A DNA stretch of 64,000 bases. It comes from Clostridium hydrogeniformans DSM 21757. GTDB taxonomy: Bacteria > Bacillota > Clostridia > Clostridiales > Clostridiaceae. Shown piece by piece: positions 45,646 through 54,970 of this stretch. Below the pieces are notes generated by a model. The model was not told where the DNA came from, ran no database searches, and saw only the letters and a list, made by a program, of their open reading frames with translations. Every line of letters starts with the position of its first letter. The stretch's first letter is position 1. The DNA lies in assembly GCF_000686705.1 (NCBI RefSeq), contig NZ_JMLJ01000007.1, forward strand, positions 186,001 through 250,000, given 5' to 3'. Position numbers and translations under genes: made by a program.

Positions 45646-46959
45646 TTAAATTTTAACCTTAAATACAGTTTGCTCTTTTACATCTTCAGTTAAAGCATTT
45701 AATGCTACTTCTACCCTATGACTTCTTAACTTTAACTGCTCTTTTTTACTTGTAGATGGATCTCCTAATGGATATGGAATTGAAATAGTTGGAACTATTT
45801 TATTAGCTCCTACAGTTTTAGACACTGGAATTAAGTTTGCCATCTGAACAATAGGGATTCCAGCTCTCTCTATTTCTTTTACCATAGTTGCACCGCAACG
45901 TGTACAAGTTCCTCATGTGGAGGTAAGAATAACTCCATCAACTTTGTCTTCTAGCAAATAAGGAATAATCTCCTTTGCCATTCTAGCTGCCTCTCCTTGA
46001 GTTGTTCCAGTACCTACAGTAGAATAAAAATAATTATGAAGTTTTCCTATCTTTTTATCCTTTTCAAAGACTTTTAATACATCTATAGGAACTATAACAT
46101 CTGGATCTTTATCAGCTGCTGATGGATCAAATCCAGCATGAATAGTTTTATATATTCCTTGCTCTAAGTTGTCTATCTTAGATATATCATATTTTCCCCA
46201 CCTAGTAGCAGAAGCAGATTGTATTCTATCTGGATTATCAACTGGTACAATTCCTCCTGTTGTTACTACTGCTATATTAGCTAAGGATAGATCTTTTATA
46301 GGTGATGCTATTGGAACTCTATCTGCTTTTGGTATAGGTAGTTCTGATATATATTCCTCACCATTTATCTTCTTTAGAAGCATATCTATAACCCTATCTG
46401 CGGAAGAAATTTTATCCTCTCTTAATACTTGATGTCTTACTCCTCTTCCATAATACCCTTCTTCTGCTGCTCCCTTATTCTCTTCTTCTCTTAGAAGCTT
46501 ATCTCCAAACCTAGCCATATTTTCTATGTCTTTTCTCATTTTGGCAGCACTATGACCACCTTTAAAAACATACATATCCTGTTTAAACATTTCTACCCCT
46601 GGATTTTCTTCATGCATAGAAGTTATCACTGGTACATTAAATTTTTCCTTAACAGCCTTACATACTTCTCCACATGCAAACCCGTATCTTCCAGCTTGGA
46701 ATGCAGGACCAGCAAAGAATATATGAAACTCTTTATCCTCTAGAAAATTTAATATCTTTTCTATAGCTTCCTCAGTATTAGAACCTATAAAATTATCTCC
46801 ACATATTATGGTATGACTTACTTTAGCTTCTTTTAGAACCCTATCTAATTGCATAGCAGGTCCAACTAAACCTTCTCTTATTTCTGGTGAAAAATCTGCC
46901 TTATCTTCTCCTCCTACTTGTCCGAAAAATTGATTTACATAAAGTATAGCTTTTTTCAT
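45646..46959 (-). CDS. grdH: Betaine/sarcosine reductase selenoprotein B (GrdH/GrdF)
   Basis: A 437-residue selenoprotein. The reading frame contains one in-frame TGA (45913-45915) that must be read as selenocysteine 349, since the protein continues on both sides as GVILTST-U-GTCTRCGATMVKEIERAG, the UxxCxxC active site of protein B of glycine/sarcosine/betaine reductases. A hairpin 14 bases after the TGA serves as SECIS. The Sec attacks the substrate's alpha carbon and hands the acetyl unit to GrdA/GrdCD, which are not in this window. Betaine is favoured over sarcosine by the BCCT neighbour. Second gene of grdI-grdH, 12 bases apart. Ordinary gene callers would split it in two. Confidence 0.95.
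45887..45899 (-). promoter_or_regulatory. SECIS-like hairpin in grdH mRNA
   Basis: On the minus strand GTTGC-GGT-GCAAC forms a compact stem-loop starting about 14 bases after the UGA codon, with further pairing possible around it. This is the distance and size of a bacterial SECIS bound by SelB. The loop G's fit the type. Confidence 0.7.
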
Positions 46960-46971
46960 AATATTTTCCTC

Positions 46972-48297
46972 CTAAAATTCCCTCATAGTCTTTGTTGACC
47001 AACCTACTACTTGATCTCCACAAAACATTGAGTTATTTTCCATAATTACTGATCCATCTTCTCGTACAGAAGGTCCTAAAATCTCATCCTCTGCCCATCC
47101 CCCTGAAAGCCCATCTCTTCCTAAGGCACTAAGTTCTCCAAGAACTGTCTCCATAGGAGGAAGCTCAATAAGTTCTGAAACATTTCCACAAGATACTATA
47201 GCATTTGCCTTTTCATCTAAAGATACAAGTGGCTGAGACTTTCCATCTCTTCCTGTACATTCATTAGTTAATCCAACAGTTTTTATACCCTCGTTTTCTA
47301 ATGCTACTATACATGCTATAAAATCTGCATCTGGATTTCCATAACCTTCTTCTGCTACAACTGCAGCATCAGCACCTAAATTTTTTGCTATATTAGCTAC
47401 AAATAGTGCTGCTCTTTCTTTTTGATCTAAGGCTACATTTAGATTAGACATTATTACCCCTAAGAAATTTATTGTTTTTCCATGCTCCTTATATAACCTT
47501 TTAATCATAGGAAAGTTTTGAAAATCATAGGTGCTCCATTTTGATGAACATGGCATAAAACTTCCTGATACCATAGCTCCATCTAATATCTCATTAGGAT
47601 GCATAAATGTAGGAACCATTCTATTAGCATCCCATCCATAAATTAAATCATTGTAACCTAGTTCCTCCATTTGTGACTGAGGCTGAAGTACTAAAACTAC
47701 ATTTTTAAGATTTCTAGTATCTTCCTTCCTTTTTGTTAAAGGATCTAATTTAAATTCTTCTATTTCCTCTGGAGTTTTCTCTCTTACACAGCTGCCTATA
47801 AACTCTGCTAATCTATGTCCAGCTCTTCTAAGAGCATTATTTTTTTTCTGCTGCTCATTTTTTTCAAAATCCTCATCACTATCTGCAACTAAAACAAGAT
47901 TTTTAAGAGTAGAAAAATAAGAATATTGTGCTCCTATTCCACTCATATCTATAAGCCCATCTTGAAATCCTCCCCAATGTTTACCAACTACAATTACTGA
48001 TATATCTTTTAACGCATGACATCTTCCATGTCCACACTTTGAGAGTTCTCCTGTATATCCTGGAAATAGCGGGGAATTGTCTAATTTAACTCTTGGCTCT
48101 ATAGCTTCTTTTACTGGTACTAACCTGACCTTATCTCCTGGCTTTACAATATAAAGGTCAGCTTCTCTTAGGTGACTATCCTCCATAAGAAAATCTAAAG
48201 CCTCTTGCTTGTTAATAGTTAATATTCCATTCTCAAAATCCGTCTTTTCTCCAAACCTCATGTCCTTAACATAAAAGTTTCCAATTTCTAAATTCAT
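46972..48297 (-). CDS. grdI: Betaine/sarcosine reductase proprotein (GrdI/GrdG)
   Basis: A 441-residue proprotein of the GrdE/GrdG/GrdI family, component B of glycine-type reductases. These are cleaved at an internal cysteine whose remnant becomes a pyruvoyl group that binds the substrate amine. The Cys in TVGLTNECTGRDGKSQPLVS is the candidate site. It also has SKCGHGRCHALKDISV and SGGWAEDEILGPSVREDGS. ATG 48297 is chosen as it follows AGGAAGGAG; an upstream in-frame ATG (48342) has none. First gene of grdIH, with a promoter and operator pair upstream. Specificity for betaine or sarcosine cannot be settled by sequence alone. Confidence 0.92.
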   Translation of the reverse strand: MNLEIGNFYVKDMRFGEKTDFENGILTINKQEALDFLMEDSHLREADLYIVKPGDKVRLVPVKEAIEPRVKLDNSPLFPGYTGELSKCGHGRCHALKDISVIVVGKHWGGFQDGLIDMSGIGAQYSYFSTLKNLVLVADSDEDFEKNEQQKKNNALRRAGHRLAEFIGSCVREKTPEEIEEFKLDPLTKRKEDTRNLKNVVLVLQPQSQMEELGYNDLIYGWDANRMVPTFMHPNEILDGAMVSGSFMPCSSKWSTYDFQNFPMIKRLYKEHGKTINFLGVIMSNLNVALDQKERAALFVANIAKNLGADAAVVAEEGYGNPDADFIACIVALENEGIKTVGLTNECTGRDGKSQPLVSLDEKANAIVSCGNVSELIELPPMETVLGELSALGRDGLSGGWAEDEILGPSVREDGSVIMENNSMFCGDQVVGWSTKTMREF

Positions 48298-48349
48298 AAC
48301 TATACTCCTTCCTGATATTTTTTTAACATTCCTTAAAATCATAATAATT

Positions 48350-48408
48350 TAATCATGATTACATTACCAATTTGTTTTTTCTATAATCACGATTATATTT
48401 TCTGACAA
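48350..48408 (-). promoter_or_regulatory. grd promoter with paired TAATCA-GATTA operators
   Basis: On the minus strand TTGTCA (48403-48408) and TATAGA (48380-48385) are spaced by 17 bases, a good sigma-A promoter 80 bases before grdI. The 12-base palindromes TAATCGTGATTA (48384-48395) and TAATCATGATTA (48350-48361) overlap the spacer/-10 and the early transcribed region. They are likely operators for the TetR-type regulator encoded next door. Confidence 0.7.
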
Positions 48409-48517
48409 TTCTATATTTTCAATTTAATTAAATTTATATAATAATTTTTTCTTATATTTTTTATAAACCTATCTATAATTCTTTATATTTCATCATTTTT
48501 CTCCTTTAAAACAACAA

Positions 48518-48544
48518 AAAACTCCTAAATTATTTAGGAGTTTT
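48518..48544 (-). terminator. Terminator of TetR gene
   Basis: AAAACTCCTAAA and TTTAGGAGTTTT with a 3-nt loop, then TTGTTGTTTT on the minus strand, 38 bases past the TetR stop. It isolates the grd promoter from the upstream gene. Confidence 0.85.
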
Positions 48545-48581
48545 AAATTTATTAAAGTTTCTATAGTAATATAACAATTCC

Positions 48582-49241
48582 TTATGGCTCAATAAGGGAT
48601 CCTTCTATTATTCTTTTTAAATAAGTCATAAATTTATAGGTAACCTCCTCAGGACTTCCATCTAGTTTGTTATTAATATACCTATTAATAACAGATTCAT
48701 AAGTAAGTAAGATTATTTCATTCAATTCATTTATATACTTTTCATTTATATACCCTTCCTTTGCGCAAGTATCTAAAAGAAGTCTATTTCTTAAATATAT
48801 ATCCCCACTCTCCACCATCTTTTTAGTTTCTTCAGTAAGATGAGTAGTTTCATCTGGAAATATTCTATAATAAGCCTTAATAGATTCATCTATAGATTTA
48901 TTAAAGTCTCCAAAAAACATAGTTTTATATATCTTTGGATGTCTAAATGAATGAAGACAAAATGATTCCCAGATAATAAGAAATCTTTCCATAGAATTTT
49001 TAGTAAATTTAATTTTATTTCCTATATCGTTGGTATAGTCATGAAAATAGTGAAAAACAGCAAAAAAAATTAAGTGTTCTAAGTTATCAAAGTAATTATA
49101 AAGAGTTGAGCTATTATATCCTGCTTTAGATGCTACCTTTCTTATTGTAACCTCTTCAATTCCATCACTATCTATTATATCTCTAGCAGCCTCTATAAAA
49201 TATTTCATCATACGCCTTTTTTTTATGTCTATTTTCTCCAT
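48582..49241 (-). CDS. TetR/AcrR-family regulator
   Basis: A 219-residue regulator. The N-terminal helix-turn-helix is typical TetR (AARDIIDSDGIEEVTIRKVASKAGYNSSTLYNYFDNLEHLIFFA). The C-terminal ligand domain is helical and divergent. It lies just upstream of grdIH, whose promoter carries two identical-type palindromes, so it probably controls betaine/sarcosine reduction. Ligand unknown. TTAAGGGGG precedes the ATG. Confidence 0.88.
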   Translation of the reverse strand: MEKIDIKKRRMMKYFIEAARDIIDSDGIEEVTIRKVASKAGYNSSTLYNYFDNLEHLIFFAVFHYFHDYTNDIGNKIKFTKNSMERFLIIWESFCLHSFRHPKIYKTMFFGDFNKSIDESIKAYYRIFPDETTHLTEETKKMVESGDIYLRNRLLLDTCAKEGYINEKYINELNEIILLTYESVINRYINNKLDGSPEEVTYKFMTYLKRIIEGSLIEP

Positions 49242-49726
49242 AATATCCCCCTTAAATTCATACCAATAATAATCTACTTCTATAAATTCCTAAAAACTCC
49301 TTCAACATAATGCTAATTAATATAAAAACCCTATAGAATAGACATTTTAACATATCCATACTATAGGGTAAACTTTAAAAGCTCTATTAGATTTTTATAT
49401 ATTGACATTGTTTATTGCGTTCTTTCCTAAAAATATAACCTTTATACTTTCTCTGCTTATAACCCATAATATTCTTACTATTTTACTCATAAGTAATCCT
49501 CCCAAAAATAAATATTTATATCTCATATATTAATTAAAATCATTTATATTTTTTTAATTAATACTTACTGTTTTTATAATATACCCAATTCAAATGTTAT
49601 CCTTTAAGCTGTTTAAACATTAGAATACTTTTATAAAACTTTATGATATAAGTATACTATTTTTTTATGGCTATTTCCCTTTATTAGTATTACACTTTTC
49701 ATATTCTAACTTACATTTTTGTAACA
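49242..49726. other. Intergenic region with hairpin, no gene
   Basis: AT-rich; no gene. ACCCTATAG (49328-49336) pairs with CTATAGGGT (49361-49369) and could end a transcript from the left or, more likely, form a leader structure of the TetR gene. The last 350 bases lie downstream of the helicase gene and are featureless. Confidence 0.45.
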
Positions 49727-51508
49727 CTAAATGTTTATAAGAAATCTATTTATGGATTCACTAATTTTTATTCTTTCTTCATAAACCCATTTCTCATTAA
49801 ATTTTATTTTAAATAGCTTTCCAAAGGAATAATATATATTTATCTTCTGGTAATATTCTTCAAGCTCATGTAAGGTATTATACTTTAATCTAGGTTTTTC
49901 TATCTCATCCTTATTTAATATAAATAATTCATCTATATAAAATAAAAAACATTCCATAAGATTTTCATTTTCCTCATCAAAAGGAACCTTTAATAATTTC
50001 CATTGAATACTTTCCTCTAATTTGTATCTTTTTATAGCATCTAATATTATAAGGTATTTACTTATGTCCATTTTTCTATAAAACTTTATATCTATTGGTC
50101 TCTCACTCCAAATGGATAGTTTTTCCCTTAAAGACGCACCTTTTATTTTTAATATATCCTCACTTGGACCTAATATTGCGCAGTTTATCTTTGTATCTTC
50201 TCTATTTAATGCTTCACTTATATGGTCATAATAATTAGTATAAGAACTTACATATCCTTTATCATATATACCTTTTCTCCCTGATCTTCCTGCTATTTGC
50301 TTTATTTCTTGAGATGTTAAATATCTTATTTCTTCCCCATCAAACTTTTTAATGTCTATAAATACTATTCTTTTTATTGGTAAATTCACTCCCATACCTA
50401 TAGCATCTGTGGTTATTAATATTTTACTTTTCCCTTTTAAAAACTCCTCATACTGAAGTCTTCTAACCTCTGGGGGTAAATCCCCATAAATAAGGCTAGT
50501 CTTAACTCCATTATTACTATAAAAAGTAGCCATTTCTAAAACTTTCTTCTTAGAAAACATCACTAGTGCATCTCCTTGGTTAACCTGTCTTTCACTAAAA
50601 CCCTTATTCTCTAAAATTAGTGGAATATCTCTTTTATATTCCTTTAAGATATACTCATCTCCTATATCTTCAATTATATTTATTAATAAGTCTTTAGTAT
50701 TTATAGCACCACATATATGTATTTCTTTACACTGCAATCCTAATAGTGCTCTAGTCCATGCATATCCTCTCTTTTTGTCTCCTATAAGTTGAATTTCATC
50801 TATTACAGCTACTTCATATTCCCTAGAAAGATTTAAAGTTTCTATGGTAGAACTTATATGAGTAGCTCCTTCCCTTTTTATTTCTTCTTCCCCAGTTAAA
50901 AGACTACAAATTATACCTTCATTATTTAATTTCTCAAAATTTTCAAGAGCTAATATCCTAAGAGGAGAAAGATATATTCCATTTTTACATTTCTTTAAGC
51001 TTTCCATTGCATTATAGGTCTTCCCAGTATTTGTGTCGCCTAAATGAAGATATATCTTTCGTTTAATTTCTCTTGTTTTTTCATATTCCTCCTTTGGATT
51101 TTCTTTAAACATTATATCTAGGCTCTTATTAATAAGTTTTGGAATATGCCTTGTAATTAGCACATTTAATATTCCTGAGTACAAATATCCTTCATAATAT
51201 GTGGACTTAAGTTCTTGAAAATTAAACTCTGTTTTATTTTGCCTATTATAATTTTCTACTATCTTTTCTGATATATATTCTAAAAGTTCTTCATACTCTT
51301 GAATTATTTTATCTACTTCCCTAACCTTCTTTTCATTTTTACTCTTTCTTATAGCTAACTTTACCTCTTTAAGTAATGTTATTTTATCTCTAAGAAACTT
51401 TTCATTTTGAAAATTTGCTTTATCCTTACTATTAAAAATTATATTTTTAATAGTGGCTAGCTGTTCTTTTATTTTCTTAAACTCTCTTTCAGCACCCTGT
51501 ATTTTCAT
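49727..51508 (-). CDS. Suv3-like DExH RNA helicase
   Basis: A 593-residue helicase. Residues 1-150 are a lysine/glutamate-rich, probably coiled region. The helicase core has motif I DTNTGKTYNAMESL, motif II VIDEIQLIGD (DEIQ in place of DEAD/DEAH), motif V TDAIGMGVNLPIKRIVF and motif VI QIAGRSGRKG. DEIQ, IGMGxNLxIKRI and QIAGRxGR are the hallmarks of Suv3, the helicase of the mitochondrial RNA degradosome. In bacteria the partner nuclease is not known to me; a role in RNA decay is inferred from the family. Single gene. Confidence 0.85.
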   Translation of the reverse strand: MKIQGAEREFKKIKEQLATIKNIIFNSKDKANFQNEKFLRDKITLLKEVKLAIRKSKNEKKVREVDKIIQEYEELLEYISEKIVENYNRQNKTEFNFQELKSTYYEGYLYSGILNVLITRHIPKLINKSLDIMFKENPKEEYEKTREIKRKIYLHLGDTNTGKTYNAMESLKKCKNGIYLSPLRILALENFEKLNNEGIICSLLTGEEEIKREGATHISSTIETLNLSREYEVAVIDEIQLIGDKKRGYAWTRALLGLQCKEIHICGAINTKDLLINIIEDIGDEYILKEYKRDIPLILENKGFSERQVNQGDALVMFSKKKVLEMATFYSNNGVKTSLIYGDLPPEVRRLQYEEFLKGKSKILITTDAIGMGVNLPIKRIVFIDIKKFDGEEIRYLTSQEIKQIAGRSGRKGIYDKGYVSSYTNYYDHISEALNREDTKINCAILGPSEDILKIKGASLREKLSIWSERPIDIKFYRKMDISKYLIILDAIKRYKLEESIQWKLLKVPFDEENENLMECFLFYIDELFILNKDEIEKPRLKYNTLHELEEYYQKINIYYSFGKLFKIKFNEKWVYEERIKISESINRFLINI

Positions 51509-51686
51509 AAAATCAGCTCCTAAACTTTAGCTTTCTTTATCTTAGTATATACTTATTAAATAAGTACATTCTATTTATTTTACTCCAATAATCTCCATGC
51601 ACTTTTAGGGTATATTCTTAGAAGAAATTTACCCTCATCTCTCTAAAAGAAATTATAGATTATGTAAACATAAGATATATTAATAA

Positions 51687-51733
51687 AAAGGTATAGAATT
51701 AAAACTCATTAGAATTTTAATCCTATACCCTTT
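51687..51733 (-). terminator. Terminator of O-acetylation cluster
   Basis: AAAAGGTATAGAATTAAAA pairs with TTTTAATCCTATACCCTTTT with small mismatches, 38 bases past the DHHW gene stop. Confidence 0.7.
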
Positions 51734-51770
51734 TATAAAATATTATATTATTTTTCAAATCAAATAACTT

Positions 51771-52940
51771 CTAATTGTCATCTATTGAAATTAAATTAGC
51801 TAAGGATTCTTCACTAGAAAATGTATTTACGTTATATAACATTAATACATCTGTTATCCCTTCATCTTTTATAATCTTTGATACATCATCATTATAGTAT
51901 CTTAAATCAACCATATATATAGCATTAAAGTCTTCTGTTAAAAATGGAACAAGACTATTTGCGTAAGAATCCTTTAAAACTAATAATTTTCTATTTTTAT
52001 CAGAAGTTGTATCTATCTTAATTAATGGATGGTTTCCATTGAAAAATACAGAATATTTATCTTTCTTCTTTAAGTCTTCTACACTATAAACACTTGGTTT
52101 CTTTACATTCTCCTCCACATAAGTTACTACATTTTCTACTTCATTCTTTGGCAAATAAACTTCTATAGAATCTGGAGTTAAATGTTTAAACCCTCCTTTA
52201 GAATATAAACTTCCATAAAAACTATTAGATACTTTATTAATATTAAAATCTTCTGCTGTTTTTTTATTTAGCTCCATAGTATCAATTAAGGTTTCATATC
52301 CATAATATGCTCCCCTAGTTGTCCAGTGATGATCTGTTTTATAATATATATACTCATCCTTATGTTTAGCTAAATTTTCGTAGGGATTAATAAATTTTAT
52401 CCCTTTATCTAAAGAGCTTTCAACATTATTCATATATTCTAATTGAGTATCTACTGGAGCATTATTAGGTAACTTATCTTTTAAAATCTCCATGGAATTA
52501 GGCACAAGGAGAAAATACTTATTTATATTAGAAAATTTTTTAGAAAACATATTTATTACATCTACTTTATCTTTTATTTTATTACCCTCTGGAGTTTTAA
52601 ACTTCTCCATTAAATATCCATCTTCTCCTACATATACATTATTATTTTCTTTTTTTCCTATTAGTCTTTCTGTATCAGATTTTACTCCAATAAAAAGATT
52701 TCTAAATACAAATTGATCTGTTATATACTTTTCATATTTTGAAGAAAAACTTCCATCTAAAATAGACTCCATAGTTAGTTTAGGCTTTGCAGTAAGATTT
52801 CTATTTTCTTCTTCTGAAAATGTTTTATCAGGCTTTATTAGATTAAATATACAAAATACACCTATAAAGATAATGAACTCTAGAGCTATTAATCTCTTAT
52901 ATACAGTATCTATTTTTTTCTTCTTAACTTTATTATTCAT
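51771..52940 (-). CDS. DHHW-family protein (AlgJ/AlgX-like acetylation partner)
   Basis: A 389-residue membrane-anchored exoprotein: one helix at about residues 16-35, then an extracytoplasmic domain. The namesake motif DHHW is at residues 203-206 (YYKTDHHWTTRG), and the C-terminal LLVLKDSYANSLVPFL holds the SGNH-like Ser/Asp environment. DHHW proteins are partners of MBOAT acyltransferases in exopolysaccharide or wall-polymer O-acetylation and resemble AlgJ/AlgX. It is the last gene of the cluster with MBOAT, a DUF4358 protein and an SGNH hydrolase. Confidence 0.88.
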   Translation of the reverse strand: MNNKVKKKKIDTVYKRLIALEFIIFIGVFCIFNLIKPDKTFSEEENRNLTAKPKLTMESILDGSFSSKYEKYITDQFVFRNLFIGVKSDTERLIGKKENNNVYVGEDGYLMEKFKTPEGNKIKDKVDVINMFSKKFSNINKYFLLVPNSMEILKDKLPNNAPVDTQLEYMNNVESSLDKGIKFINPYENLAKHKDEYIYYKTDHHWTTRGAYYGYETLIDTMELNKKTAEDFNINKVSNSFYGSLYSKGGFKHLTPDSIEVYLPKNEVENVVTYVEENVKKPSVYSVEDLKKKDKYSVFFNGNHPLIKIDTTSDKNRKLLVLKDSYANSLVPFLTEDFNAIYMVDLRYYNDDVSKIIKDEGITDVLMLYNVNTFSSEESLANLISIDDN

Positions 52941-53039
52941 TATATATGTTATTACTCCTTTATAATTCTATAATTTTATTTATGATAAAACTCTATATTC
53001 TAATTACTAATGTTAATATGTAATATAGATTAAACTACT

Positions 53040-54443
53040 TTAAAATCTAAAATATAAAAATGGATTATAGGTCTCATTAATTAAATAAGATATAGATAAA
53101 AATAAAATCATTATATGAATTAAGGATATTGTTAATATGTTTTTTATTTTTGATGCTTTCTTTGCTTTATTTATAAAATTATATACTAAAGGGGTTGATA
53201 AAATTATAAGCATAATAAAAAGCAAGCCGTTAGTTTTCAAGTAATAAATTGTACTACTGTCTACTAATACATTTGAAGATAATAAAAACATAGTTTCTAT
53301 ATATTTAAACCCTTGAATTACGTTATCAAATTCGAATAATACCCATCCTACAATAATAATTATCATTGTATATATATGAGCAAAAATAGAATGTTTATTT
53401 AAATATTTCCCTAGAAAAAGCTTCTCTATAATTATGAATATACCAAAATATACTCCCCATAATATAAAGTTCCAACTTGCTCCATGCCAAAATCCTGTAA
53501 GAAACCATACAATTAATAGATTTCTAATCTGCTTTTTAAGTCCTTCTCTATTACCACCTAAAGGTATGTATACATATTCCCTAAACCATCCTCCAAGAGA
53601 CATATGCCACCTTCTCCAAAATTCTGTAACACTTTTTGATATATAAGGATAATTAAAGTTTTCTATAAAATTAAATCCAAATATTTTTCCAAGTCCTATG
53701 GCCATATCAGAATATCCACTAAAATCAAAATATATTTGAAATGTAAAGGCTATTATACCTATCCAAGCGGTTACCACAGATAGTTCTTCTATATTGGTTC
53801 CCTTAATGGTTGTCCATAAAAATCCTATATTATTAGCTAAAAGAACCTTCTTTCCAAGACCTAGAATAAATCTTTCTACACCTTCTCCAAACTTTTCAAA
53901 GGTTTCCTTTCTATTATTTAATTCCTTTTCAACATCACTATACTTTACTATTGGTCCTGCTACAAGCTGTGGAAACATAGTTACATAAGCTCCAAAGGAA
54001 ATTATATTTTTTTGAACCTTAACCTTATTAAGATATACGTCTATAACATAAGACATGGTTTGAAAGGTATAAAATGATATTCCAACTGGTAAGGGTAATG
54101 TATGTACTTCTATATTTAAACCTAGAATTCCATTTATATTTGATATTAAAAATCCATAGTATTTAAAGAAGAATAATATCCCTAGGTTTATTACAATGGA
54201 GTTTAGAAATATACCACTAGTTAAAGCTTTATTGTTTCTGTATTTGTCTATAATAATTCCATTTATATAATCAAATATTGTAGAAAAAATCATTATACTT
54301 ATGTATATAGGTTCTCCCCACCCATAAAAGATAAGGCTAGAGATAAGTATTATAAAATTTCTAATTGACTTAGGTGAAATAAAATACACCAAAACAGTTA
54401 TGGGTAAAAATACAAATATGAAGATTATGCTACTAAAAACCAC
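53040..54443 (-). CDS. MBOAT O-acyltransferase (AlgI/DltB-like)
   Basis: A 467-residue membrane-bound O-acyltransferase with about 11-12 helices. Key parts: the FYTFQTMSYVIDVY region, EFWRRWHMSLGGWFREYVYIPLGG, and the catalytic His in WFLTGFWHGASWNFILWG. It moves acetyl groups from the cytoplasm to an extracellular polysaccharide acceptor handled by the DHHW and SGNH partners. GTG start after GGAGGTAG. The absence of dltACD rules out D-alanylation here. Confidence 0.93.
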   Translation of the reverse strand: MVFSSIIFIFVFLPITVLVYFISPKSIRNFIILISSLIFYGWGEPIYISIMIFSTIFDYINGIIIDKYRNNKALTSGIFLNSIVINLGILFFFKYYGFLISNINGILGLNIEVHTLPLPVGISFYTFQTMSYVIDVYLNKVKVQKNIISFGAYVTMFPQLVAGPIVKYSDVEKELNNRKETFEKFGEGVERFILGLGKKVLLANNIGFLWTTIKGTNIEELSVVTAWIGIIAFTFQIYFDFSGYSDMAIGLGKIFGFNFIENFNYPYISKSVTEFWRRWHMSLGGWFREYVYIPLGGNREGLKKQIRNLLIVWFLTGFWHGASWNFILWGVYFGIFIIIEKLFLGKYLNKHSIFAHIYTMIIIIVGWVLFEFDNVIQGFKYIETMFLLSSNVLVDSSTIYYLKTNGLLFIMLIILSTPLVYNFINKAKKASKIKNILTISLIHIMILFLSISYLINETYNPFLYFRF

Positions 54444-54470
54444 CTTACTACCTCCACTTTTCTTATGTAA

Positions 54471-54956
54471 CTATTTAAAATTTTCATTAAAGTCTTCTTT
54501 TATTTTATCTGAATCTTTATGTATAACCATAAAGATATAATTACCTTTTTCTTCTACAACCTTATTCTTTATAAGATCATATTCTTCTGGTACATAATTC
54601 TCGAAACTATTCCCTTGGTTGTCAGCTCTTTTTTCAACCTTTTCTTTAATAATATCCTTACTTTCCTTAGTCTTTAATCTTATAACAATAATTTCACTAG
54701 CTTTCATATTAGATTCTGGCATGTATAAGATAAAGTCCTCAATATCTTTTGAATTGATGCCATAAAGTTTTTTTAAGTCCTTAGCATCTCCTTCTTCCAT
54801 GATTTCTGAATCTCCATATGGTCTTATACTACTCTCAATATCTTTAATAGATGGATCTTTAATTTCTCCAACTATAATATTTTTTAATAATAGCAATATG
54901 CAAAGAGTTATAGAAAAGAAAATATAGAAATATTTATTTAATCCTATTTTTTTCAT
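54471..54956 (-). CDS. DUF4358-type exported protein
   Basis: About 161 residues: one N-terminal helix (IGLNKYFYIFFSITLCILLLLKNII) as membrane anchor or signal, then a domain typical of DUF4358 (LKKLYGINSKDIEDFILYMPESNMKASEIIVIRLK and NYIFMVIHKDSDKIKE). Function is unknown, but it recurs in clostridial MBOAT/DHHW clusters. ATG 54956 has AAAGGAAG ahead and avoids overlap with the upstream gene, whereas an upstream in-frame ATG (55004) would overlap it by 34 bases. Confidence 0.78.
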   Translation of the reverse strand: MKKIGLNKYFYIFFSITLCILLLLKNIIVGEIKDPSIKDIESSIRPYGDSEIMEEGDAKDLKKLYGINSKDIEDFILYMPESNMKASEIIVIRLKTKESKDIIKEKVEKRADNQGNSFENYVPEEYDLIKNKVVEEKGNYIFMVIHKDSDKIKEDFNENFK

Positions 54957-54970
54957 TTTACTTTCTTCCT

